22,944 nt of DNA. Source: DAOTUL01 sp034437435 (GTDB taxonomy: Bacteria > Chloroflexota > Anaerolineae > Aggregatilineales > Phototrophicaceae). Below are positions 15,441 to 22,728 of this stretch, one piece after another. The stretch is from contig CAYQJO010000044.1 in the NCBI GenBank assembly GCA_964417785.1, positions 1 to 22,944 on the forward strand, given 5' to 3'. The stretch's first letter is position 1; every line of letters starts with the position of its first letter. The notes under the pieces were generated by a model. The model searched no databases and was not told where the DNA came from. It saw only the letters and a program-made list of their open reading frames with translations. The translations under genes and the position numbers were made by a program.

Positions 15441-15469
15441 TTGACGAAGCCATGCCCCTACACTACAAT
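15441..15469 (+). promoter_or_regulatory. Sigma70-type promoter for ffh-rpsP-khpA-rimM
   Basis: TTGACG (15441-15446) and TACAAT (15464-15469) are separated by exactly 17 bases, five of six matches each to the housekeeping consensus. Transcription should start near 15476, about 22 bases before the ffh ATG. It is one of three similar promoters in the right third of the window. Confidence 0.75.
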
Positions 15470-15497
15470 TTTCAGGCTAACTACCTGGGTATAATCC

Positions 15498-16841
15498 ATG
15501 TTTGAAAGTTTAAGCCAACGCTTACAGGATACATTTGACCGTATCGGTCGCAGCGGTAAATTAACTGAAGCGGATGTAAAAACCGCCATGCGCGAAGTGC
15601 GTATGGCCCTGCTGGAAGCCGATGTCGCGCTGCCGGTTGTCAAGGATTTTGTCAGCCGGGTGCGCGAACGCGCCATCGGTGCCGAAGTCGCCAAAGCGCT
15701 CAAACCAGGCCAGATGGTCGTCAAGATCGTCCATGAGGAACTGGTGGAGACACTGGGCGAACCGGGCCGTCTCAACTTCTCAGGCAGCAACCGCCCGCAT
15801 GTCATCATGCTGGTGGGCCTGCAAGGATCAGGTAAAACGACGACGGCGGCTAAACTGGCGATCCATCTGCGGCGTGAAGGCCGTCAGCCCTTTTTGGTCG
15901 CCTGCGACACCTATCGTCCTGCCGCCGTTGACCAGTTGGTCACGCTGGCGAAGCAGATCAACATCGATTATTACGAAGAGGGGACTTCAGCCCGCCCCAC
16001 TGACATCAGTGTGCGTGGGTTGAAGGCGGCTAAAGAAGCTGGTGCCTCAGTCGTGATTATCGACACAGCGGGCCGTTTGCAGATCGACGAAACGCTCATG
16101 GATGAGCTAAAAGACATCAAGCAACGGACCCATCCGGCGGAAATTCTGCTGGTCGCCGACGCCATGACCGGTCAGGAAGCGGTCAATATCGCCCAGGGCT
16201 TCAACGAAAACGTCGGTGTCACGGGCCTGATTTTGACCAAGATCGACGGTGACGCACGCGGCGGTGCCGCCATTTCTATGCGTGCCGTCACCCAGGTGCC
16301 GATCAAGTTCCTGGGTACAGGCGAAAAACTGGATGGTTTTGAGATTTTCCATCCGGACCGTCTTGTGGACCGCATCCTCGGTATGGGCGATGTCATGTCG
16401 CTGATTGAGAAGGCCGAAGAGACCTTCACCGAAGAAGAAGCGGTGCGGCTCCAGAAGAAGATGATGAAGAATCAGTTCACGCTTCAGGACTTTCTGGACC
16501 AGTTACAGAAAATCCGCAAGATGGGACCCATCGGGCAGATCATGAACATGATCCCCGGTGTGAGCAAAATGCAGATGCAGGATCAAATCGACCAGGAAGA
16601 GGTCGAAGCCCGTTTGAAACGGGTCGAGGCGATCATTAACTCCATGACGCTCGATGAGCGCGAAAATCCGCGTAAACTGAACGCCAGCCGTAAGCGGCGC
16701 ATCGCCGCTGGCAGCGGCGTGGAAGTGCGCGATGTCAACGATCTGCTCAAGCAGTTTAACCAGATGAAGAAAATGATGGAGCAACTGCGCAAAGGTCGTT
16801 TCCCAAGCATTCCCGGAATGCCCGGCGGCTTGCCGGGCTAA
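15498..16841 (+). CDS. ffh: Signal recognition particle protein Ffh (SRP54)
   Basis: The GTPase of the signal recognition particle, which with 4.5S/6S RNA and FtsY delivers nascent membrane proteins to the translocon. It has 447 residues, the standard size. The N domain (1-90) contains ALLEADVALPVVKDFV. The G domain shows GLQGSGKTT (107-115), DTYRPAAVDQL, DTAGRLQID and TKIDGDARGG. The Met-rich M domain contains MGPIGQIMNMIPG and the RNA-binding SRKRRIAAGSG. It ends in a Gly/Pro/Met-rich tail. The ribosome-binding site is weak (GGGT), and the leader predicted from the promoter is only about 22 bases. No SRP RNA gene is recognisable nearby. The rpsP gene follows 25 bases downstream. Confidence 0.98.
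   Translation: MFESLSQRLQDTFDRIGRSGKLTEADVKTAMREVRMALLEADVALPVVKDFVSRVRERAIGAEVAKALKPGQMVVKIVHEELVETLGEPGRLNFSGSNRPHVIMLVGLQGSGKTTTAAKLAIHLRREGRQPFLVACDTYRPAAVDQLVTLAKQINIDYYEEGTSARPTDISVRGLKAAKEAGASVVIIDTAGRLQIDETLMDELKDIKQRTHPAEILLVADAMTGQEAVNIAQGFNENVGVTGLILTKIDGDARGGAAISMRAVTQVPIKFLGTGEKLDGFEIFHPDRLVDRILGMGDVMSLIEKAEETFTEEEAVRLQKKMMKNQFTLQDFLDQLQKIRKMGPIGQIMNMIPGVSKMQMQDQIDQEEVEARLKRVEAIINSMTLDERENPRKLNASRKRRIAAGSGVEVRDVNDLLKQFNQMKKMMEQLRKGRFPSIPGMPGGLPG
16820..16838 (+). other. GC-only hairpin overlapping the end of ffh
   Basis: GCCCGGC and GCCGGGC form a perfect 7-base-pair stem with a 5-base loop, ending just before the ffh stop codon. No U tract follows, so it is not a typical terminator. 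It could block 3'-end decay or set the relative output of ffh and rpsP. The bases also encode the common Gly/Pro-rich Ffh tail, so chance is possible. Confidence 0.4.
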
Positions 16842-16866
16842 ATACAACTGAGGAGCAACAAACACA

Positions 16867-17298
16867 ATGGTTAGAATTCGTTTTCGTCGCATGGGCCTCA
16901 AACGCCAACCGACTTACCGTATCGTCGTCACCGACCAGCGCAACGCCCGCAACGGTGGCTATCTGGAAGTGATCGGCCATCACAATCCGCGCACCCAGCC
17001 AAGTACCGACATTATCGATGAAGCCCGTGCGCTGTATTGGCTCAGTGTCGGCGCTCAACCAACCGATGCCGTCAAAGGTCTGATGAAGCGGACCGGCACC
17101 TGGGAGCGTTTCGAGCGGATGCGCAAGGGAGAGGAAATGGAAGCATTGGTCAACGAAGCCCTGGCCGCCATCGAAACCGCTCAGCCGGTCAGCCCACGCA
17201 CGCGCTATCCGTCACCATCTACCGGTAAAGGTGCTGAAGCGGAAGCCCCGGTGGCTGAGGCGGTCGAGGAAGAGGCCGAAGCGGAACCCGAGGCATAA
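16867..17298 (+). CDS. rpsP: 30S ribosomal protein bS16 with acidic C-terminal extension
   Basis: A small-subunit ribosomal protein needed for 30S assembly. The N-terminus (MVRIRFRRMGLKRQPTYRIV) and the segments VTDQRNARNGGYLEVIGHHN and ALYWLSVGAQPTDAVKGLM are canonical bS16. The protein has 143 residues against about 80-90 in Escherichia coli. The extra part begins after about residue 85 and ends in a low-complexity Glu/Ala-rich tail (about 118-143). C-terminal extensions on bS16 are known in some phyla, so this is probably genuine rather than a wrong stop. GAGGAG is present, but rather far (11 bases) from the ATG. It sits between ffh and khpA, the usual bacterial arrangement. Confidence 0.97.
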   Translation: MVRIRFRRMGLKRQPTYRIVVTDQRNARNGGYLEVIGHHNPRTQPSTDIIDEARALYWLSVGAQPTDAVKGLMKRTGTWERFERMRKGEEMEALVNEALAAIETAQPVSPRTRYPSPSTGKGAEAEAPVAEAVEEEAEAEPEA

Positions 17299-17307
17299 GG
17301 TTCGCAC

Positions 17308-17538
17308 ATGGAAAAAGAACTGGTCGAATACATCGCCAAAAACCTGGTCAACAATCCGGACGCCGTGCAGGTTAAATCCCGCCGGGCCGGGACCTCAACC
17401 ATTATCGAACTGCATGTGGCCTCCGGCGATATGGGTCGTGTTATCGGCAAGCAGGGGCGTGTAGCAAACGCAATCCGCTCCCTGCTGCGGATTCAGGCAT
17501 CCCAACAGCAGCGGCGTGTCGTACTTGAAATCGATTAG
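17308..17538 (+). CDS. khpA: KH-domain RNA-binding protein KhpA
   Basis: A 76-residue single KH-domain protein. The GxxG RNA-binding loop is GKQG (47-50), within MGRVIGKQGRVANAIRSLL. The N-terminal MEKELVEYIAKNLVNNPDAV is typical of the YlqC/KhpA family. Members bind RNA, partner with KhpB/Jag in some Gram-positive bacteria, and affect cell-wall elongation and RNA metabolism; whether KhpB is present here cannot be seen. It starts 9 bases after rpsP with AAGG 6-7 bases before the ATG, and its stop codon directly abuts the rimM start, so the genes are one operon. Confidence 0.95.
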   Translation: MEKELVEYIAKNLVNNPDAVQVKSRRAGTSTIIELHVASGDMGRVIGKQGRVANAIRSLLRIQASQQQRRVVLEID

Positions 17539-18066
17539 ATGAGCCATCAAACAGAATTTCTTCTTCTGGGTGAGATTCTGCGACCACACGGCATTCGTGG
17601 TGAGTTGCGTATGCGCATTCTGACCGACTTCCCGGAGCGCATCAACAGTCTGGAAACAGTTTACCTGGGTCGTGGCCCACAGGCTCCCCAGGTTTCCCCT
17701 TATCGTGTCCAGCATATGCGCATGCACCAGGATTACGGGTTGCTCAAGTTAGAGACCGTCAACGACCGCAACGACGCCGAACGCTTGCGGGGTTTGTTCG
17801 TCATGGTCCATATCACCGATGCCGTGCCGTTGGAGGAGGATGAGATTTACCTCTACCAGTTAATCGGACTTACCGTTCACACACAGGACGGCCAGATCCT
17901 CGGTTCCATCAGCGATGTATTGGAGACCGGTGCCAACGATGTCTACATTGTTGAGAGTCCGAACCATGGCGAAATTCTGATCCCTGTAACCGAAGAAACA
18001 ATAGTCTCCACTGATATTGAAGCCGGTGTCCTCACGGTTATCCTCCCGGACGGTCTGCTGGGTTAA
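17539..18066 (+). CDS. rimM: Ribosome maturation factor RimM
   Basis: A 175-residue 16S rRNA processing factor that binds uS19 and helps form the 30S head. The N-terminal RimM domain contains LLGEILRPHGIRGELRMRIL, and the C-terminal PRC-barrel begins near EEDEIYLYQLIGLTV and includes ETGANDVYIV and ILIPVTEETI. The size is normal. The ATG follows the khpA stop with no gap, so its translation probably depends on ribosomes finishing khpA. In many bacteria trmD and rplS come next; here the following genes are dprA, manC and topA under a separate promoter. Confidence 0.96.
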   Translation: MSHQTEFLLLGEILRPHGIRGELRMRILTDFPERINSLETVYLGRGPQAPQVSPYRVQHMRMHQDYGLLKLETVNDRNDAERLRGLFVMVHITDAVPLEEDEIYLYQLIGLTVHTQDGQILGSISDVLETGANDVYIVESPNHGEILIPVTEETIVSTDIEAGVLTVILPDGLLG

Positions 18067-18070
18067 GTGC

Positions 18071-18100
18071 TTGACAAAAAATTCAATCGCCTGATATGCT
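18071..18100 (+). promoter_or_regulatory. Sigma70-type promoter for dprA-manC-topA
   Basis: A perfect TTGACA (18071-18076) is followed after 18 bases by TATGCT (18095-18100, 4 of 6 matches). It starts 4 bases after the rimM stop. Transcription would begin near 18107, about 33 bases before the dprA start. Confidence 0.7.
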
Positions 18101-18139
18101 GTGACCGACCTGTTCACCTGAGTATCGGCATATTCTCCA

Positions 18140-19243
18140 TTGGACGAACTGAAATACTGGTTGGGGTTCAGTCTGATTCCGGGGATCGGCCCCAGGCGGT
18201 TGCTGCGTCTGCGGGAGTGGTTCGGTAACCTCGGCGCAGCCTGGAATGCCGATGGACATCATCTCAGTCAAAGCGGTCTTGAGGCCCAACCGCTGGCAAA
18301 TGTTATCAAAGCCCGTCGCAAGATCGACCTGGACGCGGAGATAGCAAAGGTCCAGCGGGTAAAGGCACGGATCGTCACAATGGTTGACGCCGAATATCCG
18401 GCGCTCCTGCGGCAGATTCCCGATGCGCCACCGGTACTGTATGTGCGCGGTTATTTACCCGATGATCGCACACTGGCGATTGTCGGCACGCGCAAAGCCA
18501 CCCGTTACGGCCAGGATGCAGCCTTTGAGTTGGCGCGAAATCTGGCCCGCAGTGGTGTCACCATCGTCAGCGGACTGGCCCAGGGGATCGACCGGGCTGC
18601 ACACGAGGGCGCACTACACGGTGGCGGGAAAACACTGGCTGTACTGGGCTGTGGCATTGACCGGATTTACCCGACAGCACATACACAGCTTGCCCAGGAC
18701 ATGATCGCCGACGGTGCGATCATCAGCGAGTTTCCCATCGGGACAAGCCCAATGGCTGCTAACTTTCCACGCCGTAACCGCATTTTGAGCGGCCTGTCGC
18801 TGGGCGTACTGGTCATCGAAGCGCCAGAAAACAGCGGTGCTTTGATAACGGCATCTCTTGCCGCCGAACAAGGACGTGAGGTATTCGCTGTTCCGGCAAA
18901 TATCTTTAACCCGATGGGAGCCGGAACCAATCGACTGATTCAGGACGGCGCAAAGCTGGTGATGACGGTGCAGGATGTTCTGGACGAACTCAATATCGTT
19001 CACGAGACGGTCCAGACGCGGGTAAGAACCGAAGAGGCTGTACCATCTAATGAGGCCGAGAGTAAACTGCTCCAACATCTGCAAGCCGATCCCATTCACA
19101 TCGACGAACTGGTTCGACTATGCGGTTTGCCTACCGCAGAAGTTAGCAGTACATTGACGATTCTGGAACTAAAAGGGCTTGCACGAATGGTCGGCCACAT
19201 GCAATATAGCCGGGTGGTCGGTCATCAGGGAGAAAGATTATGA
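18140..19243 (+). CDS. dprA: DNA-processing protein DprA
   Basis: A 367-residue single-stranded-DNA-binding protein that loads RecA onto incoming DNA during transformation; it is also found in non-competent bacteria. The N-terminal helix-hairpin-helix region (LIPGIGPRRLLRLREWFGNL) precedes the Rossmann-fold DprA domain. That domain shows IVGTRKATRYG (114-124), SGLAQGIDRAAHEGAL, GCGIDRIYP, SEFPIGTSPMAANFPRRNRI and EAPENSGALITASLAAEQGR. A C-terminal winged-helix segment (about 295-365) is present. A stop codon in frame at 18119 leaves the TTG at 18140 as the first possible start, and no clear ribosome-binding site precedes it, so translation may be weak. It overlaps manC by ATGA. Confidence 0.95.
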   Translation: MDELKYWLGFSLIPGIGPRRLLRLREWFGNLGAAWNADGHHLSQSGLEAQPLANVIKARRKIDLDAEIAKVQRVKARIVTMVDAEYPALLRQIPDAPPVLYVRGYLPDDRTLAIVGTRKATRYGQDAAFELARNLARSGVTIVSGLAQGIDRAAHEGALHGGGKTLAVLGCGIDRIYPTAHTQLAQDMIADGAIISEFPIGTSPMAANFPRRNRILSGLSLGVLVIEAPENSGALITASLAAEQGREVFAVPANIFNPMGAGTNRLIQDGAKLVMTVQDVLDELNIVHETVQTRVRTEEAVPSNEAESKLLQHLQADPIHIDELVRLCGLPTAEVSSTLTILELKGLARMVGHMQYSRVVGHQGERL

Positions 19244-20319
19244 CCGAAAATTACTATGCACTCATCATGGCAGGTGGCGGCGGTACGCGCCTGTGGCCGT
19301 TGAGCCGCAAGCAAACACCGAAGCAGCTAATCCCGCTGGTCGATGATCGCACCATGTTCAAAACCAGTATTGACCGGCTGGCACCGCTCTTCACACCGGA
19401 TCGCATTCTCGTTGTCACTGGCCCCCAGTACGTCGAGCAAATGAAGGCCGATGTTCCAGAGATTCCGCCAGAGAACTTCATCGTGGAACCTCACGGACGC
19501 AACACCGGCCCGGCGGCAGCCCTGGCGATTGGCGTGGTCCACAAACGCAATCCGGACGCCACCATCGCGCTCCTGACCGCCGACCACCACATCGGCCAGG
19601 AGGCAAAGTTCCGCGATGTGCTGGCCGCCGCATACACAGTCGCCCAGGACGATTACATCGTCACATTGGGCATTTCGCCGACCTTCCCGTCAACTGGATT
19701 TGGTTACATCCACCAGGGAGAGGAACTGTGCGTGGTCAACGGATTTGACGGCTACCGGGTTCTCGGCTTCAAGGAAAAGCCGGACGAAGTAACCGCAACA
19801 CAATTTATCACATCCGGCAGCTATAGCTGGAATTCCGGGATGTTTATCTGGACATCGGACCTGGCGATGCGCGAATTCGCACGCCAACAGCCGCAAATGC
19901 AGGCCGCAATACAGGAGTTACTGCCAGCAGTTGACACACCCAACTACCAGCCAACCCTGGAACGTATCTGGGAGCAAATGCCTGCACTCCCCATCGACAT
20001 CGCCGTGATGGAAGGGGCCGAGAAGATGGCTGTATTCCCGGTCGATATGGGTTGGAGCGACATCGGAAGCTGGTCGGCTTTGTTTGGAGTGCATAAGCTG
20101 GACGAGTTCGGCAACAGCTTCACCGGGGCAGACCAGATTGTACTGGAAACACGGGACTCCATGGTTCGCAGCAAGCGCCTGATCGTGACAATCGGTGTCA
20201 AAGACCTGATTGTGATTGACAGTGACGACGCCCTGCTGATCTGTCACCGAGACAATGCCCAGGACGTCAAGAAGGTTGTGAGTTATCTGCGAGAGAATCA
20301 GAGGGACGAGTATTTATAG
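19240..20319 (+). CDS. manC: Mannose-1-phosphate guanylyltransferase
   Basis: Makes GDP-mannose from mannose-1-phosphate and GTP, the precursor for mannosyl and deoxysugar units of surface glycans. It has 359 residues, the nucleotidyltransferase domain alone; the C-terminal isomerase domain of bifunctional enzymes is absent. The pyrophosphorylase signature is AGGGGTRLWPLSRKQTPKQ (11-29), followed by VEPHGRNTGPAAALA, ADHHI, STGFGYIHQGEE, FKEKPD and WNSGMF. The later VDMGWSDIGSW is also conserved. The start overlaps the dprA stop (ATGA) and topA follows after one base. A GDP-sugar reductase lies at the left edge, so both may feed the same glycan, though about 19 kb apart. Confidence 0.95.
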   Translation: MTENYYALIMAGGGGTRLWPLSRKQTPKQLIPLVDDRTMFKTSIDRLAPLFTPDRILVVTGPQYVEQMKADVPEIPPENFIVEPHGRNTGPAAALAIGVVHKRNPDATIALLTADHHIGQEAKFRDVLAAAYTVAQDDYIVTLGISPTFPSTGFGYIHQGEELCVVNGFDGYRVLGFKEKPDEVTATQFITSGSYSWNSGMFIWTSDLAMREFARQQPQMQAAIQELLPAVDTPNYQPTLERIWEQMPALPIDIAVMEGAEKMAVFPVDMGWSDIGSWSALFGVHKLDEFGNSFTGADQIVLETRDSMVRSKRLIVTIGVKDLIVIDSDDALLICHRDNAQDVKKVVSYLRENQRDEYL

Positions 20320-20320
20320 C

Positions 20321-22651
20321 ATGGCATTACAGGCGTACTGCATGAAATGTAAGACCCACCGGGATATGGAGAACACAGAAGCCATATTCCTCAGCAACGG
20401 CACACCCGCGACCAGGGGCAAGTGCGCTGTCTGTGGGACAACCCTGGTCCGTATGGGAGCGACTGAGGCCCATGAAGGACTGCCCAAACCGGAAATTACC
20501 AAATCGCCAGCCAAAAAGAAAACCAAGAAATCCACATCAGGTTCGAAGAAGAAAACGAAACGGCGTCAGGGACAACTGGTGATTGTTGAATCGCCGGCCA
20601 AAGCCCGCACAGTCGAACACTTTCTGGGCAAAAAAGGTCTCAAGGTACGGGCGTCTAAAGGCCACGTCCGTGACCTGCTGGTGACGCAGCTTTCGGTCGA
20701 TGTCGAAAACGACTTTGAACCCAAGTATCGCGTTCCCAATGACAAACGGGATACGGTCAAAGAACTCAAAAAGGAAGCGGAGACAGCACAGGAGATTATC
20801 CTGGCGACTGACCCCGACCGTGAAGGTGAAGCGATTGCATGGCACTTGATCCACGCCGCCGAGATTGAACCCGAACGGGTCAAGCGAGTGATCTTCCATG
20901 AAATTACTGATAAAGCGGTGGAAGAGGCATTTGCCCACCCACGCGACATTGACATGGACCTGGTGAATGCACAACAGGCCCGCCGCATCCTGGACCGGCT
21001 GGTCGGCTACAACATTACGGAACTGCTGTGGGACCGCGTGCGTAACCGGCTGTCTGCCGGACGTGTCCAGAGTATTGCCGTGCGCATGGTGGTAGACCGT
21101 GAGCGGGAAATCGACGCCTTCGTTCCCGAAGAATACTGGACAGTGGATGCTGAACTGGAGAAGACACCCGTCAACGGCAAGAAATCCCAGGCATTCAAGG
21201 CTCGCCTCGTGAAAATTGACGGGGAAGACGCCAGCTTCAGCAGCGAGGATCAGGTTAAACCGCACCTGGACGTACTTGAACGGAGTCAATACATCGTCAA
21301 GGACGTCAAACGCGGCACCCGCCAGCGGCGTCCATCGGCACCGTTCACCACCAGCACGCTGCAACAGGAAGCATCACGCCGGTTGGGATTCAACGCCCGC
21401 CGCACGATGAGCAATGCACAGCAGCTTTACGAAGGTATCGACCTCGGTGGTGACGATGGTACCACTGGCTTGATTACCTACATGCGAACGGACAGCACCA
21501 ACGTCTCCGAACAGGCACAGGCCGAAGCACGAGACTATATCACCGACCGCTGGAACTCGGATTATGTACCGGAGAAACCACCCAAATACCGGACGCGAGC
21601 CAAAGGTGCGCAAGAAGCTCACGAAGCCATCCGCCCGACATCGGTGCTGCGTACACCCGATTCCGTCAAACAGTCGTTGAGCCGGGACCAGTTCAAACTG
21701 TATAAACTCATCTGGGAGCGTTTCGTCGCCAGCCAGATGGCGAACGCCGTCTACGACACACTACGTATCGAGATCAATGCCGGCCAACAACGGGACAACA
21801 TGCCCTATCTGTTCCGGGCGTCCGGCAGCACCATCAAGTTCCTCGGCTTCCTGGCACTCTATGAAGACACCAAAGACGAAGATATTGCGGACGATGAAGA
21901 CGAAGGACGCATCCTGCCCGACCTGACGGTGGACGACCTGCTCGGCCTGCTGCGACTGCTGCCAGAACAGCATTTTACCCAACCACCGCCGCGCTATACT
22001 GAAGCAAGTCTGGTGCGCACTCTGGAAGAATACGGCATCGGGCGACCGAGTACGTATGCACCAACGGTCGCCGTCATCCAGGACCGCGAATATGTGGAAA
22101 AGCAGGATAAACGCTTGATGCCGACTGAAACTGGTAAGGTCGTCAACGATTTGCTGGTGGAATATTTTCCGGACATCATGGACTACAGCTTCACCGCCAG
22201 AATGGAAGATCAGCTTGACGAAATCGCTGAGGGCGACGTCGAGTGGCGTCCCATGCTGCACGAGTTCTACCAGCCATTTGAGGGGCAGCTTCAAAACGCA
22301 CGCACCAACATGCCACGCCTACAGCAGGAAGAATATGTCGGGCGTACCTGCCCCACCTGTGAAACTGGCGATCTATTGATCAAGTATGGTCGCTGGGGCA
22401 AGTTCATCGGCTGCTCGAACTATCCGGAGTGCAAGCATACCGAACCCTATCTGGAATACACGGGTGTGACCTGCCCGGAATGCGGCGAAGAACATGGTGG
22501 CGAACTGGTGGTGCGTAAGACGCGGCGCGGTCGCACATTCTACGGTTGCTCGCGCTATCCAGAGTGTGAATATTCCACCTGGAAACTGCCGGAGAAGAAA
22601 AAGGAAGGTGGCGAAAACGAACCCATTCTGGAAAACGAAACCGCCAGCTAA
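20321..22651 (+). CDS. topA: Type IA DNA topoisomerase I with extra N-terminal zinc ribbon
   Basis: Relaxes negative supercoils by passing strands through a transient 5'-phosphotyrosine break. It has 776 residues. An unusual N-terminal module (1-46) has Cys7/Cys10 and Cys35/Cys38 and resembles the DUF5679 zinc ribbon. A Lys-rich linker (about 60-83) joins it to the TOPRIM domain, which has LVIVESPAKA with Glu90 and TDPDREGEAIAWH with Asp164, Asp166 and Glu168. The active-site tyrosine is Tyr387 in GLITYMRTDS. EEYGIGRPSTYAPT marks the later catalytic core. Two C-terminal four-cysteine zinc fingers follow (CPTCETGD...CSNYPEC and CPECGEEH...CSRYPEC). The ATG lies one base after manC; no strong ribosome-binding site is present, and the ribbon is in frame, so the fusion is real unless a downstream start is used. 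Confidence 0.97.
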   Translation: MALQAYCMKCKTHRDMENTEAIFLSNGTPATRGKCAVCGTTLVRMGATEAHEGLPKPEITKSPAKKKTKKSTSGSKKKTKRRQGQLVIVESPAKARTVEHFLGKKGLKVRASKGHVRDLLVTQLSVDVENDFEPKYRVPNDKRDTVKELKKEAETAQEIILATDPDREGEAIAWHLIHAAEIEPERVKRVIFHEITDKAVEEAFAHPRDIDMDLVNAQQARRILDRLVGYNITELLWDRVRNRLSAGRVQSIAVRMVVDREREIDAFVPEEYWTVDAELEKTPVNGKKSQAFKARLVKIDGEDASFSSEDQVKPHLDVLERSQYIVKDVKRGTRQRRPSAPFTTSTLQQEASRRLGFNARRTMSNAQQLYEGIDLGGDDGTTGLITYMRTDSTNVSEQAQAEARDYITDRWNSDYVPEKPPKYRTRAKGAQEAHEAIRPTSVLRTPDSVKQSLSRDQFKLYKLIWERFVASQMANAVYDTLRIEINAGQQRDNMPYLFRASGSTIKFLGFLALYEDTKDEDIADDEDEGRILPDLTVDDLLGLLRLLPEQHFTQPPPRYTEASLVRTLEEYGIGRPSTYAPTVAVIQDREYVEKQDKRLMPTETGKVVNDLLVEYFPDIMDYSFTARMEDQLDEIAEGDVEWRPMLHEFYQPFEGQLQNARTNMPRLQQEEYVGRTCPTCETGDLLIKYGRWGKFIGCSNYPECKHTEPYLEYTGVTCPECGEEHGGELVVRKTRRGRTFYGCSRYPECEYSTWKLPEKKKEGGENEPILENETAS

Positions 22652-22658
22652 ACCTTTT

Positions 22659-22687
22659 TTGACGTATCCGGCGCTTGCCAGTACGAT
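22659..22687 (+). promoter_or_regulatory. Sigma70-type promoter for the right-edge gene
   Basis: TTGACG (22659-22664) and TACGAT (22682-22687) are separated by exactly 17 bases. They lie just after the topA stop. The predicted start is near 22694, about 35 bases before the ATG at 22729. A run of T (22654-22660) next to the topA stop has no hairpin before it. Confidence 0.65.
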
Positions 22688-22728
22688 ATAGAGAGTATTC
22701 TGGCGCGTGTGTCACGAAAGGAAGCAAG

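Noticed and set aside
15490..15495. TATAAT just before the ffh ATG as a -10 element
   Set aside because: Transcription would begin within the coding sequence. The TTGACG/TACAAT pair upstream is better placed and has correct spacing.
20537..21364. A 275-codon minus-strand frame inside topA
   Set aside because: It overlaps the TOPRIM domain and catalytic core of topoisomerase I and has Phe/Val/His-rich shadow composition.
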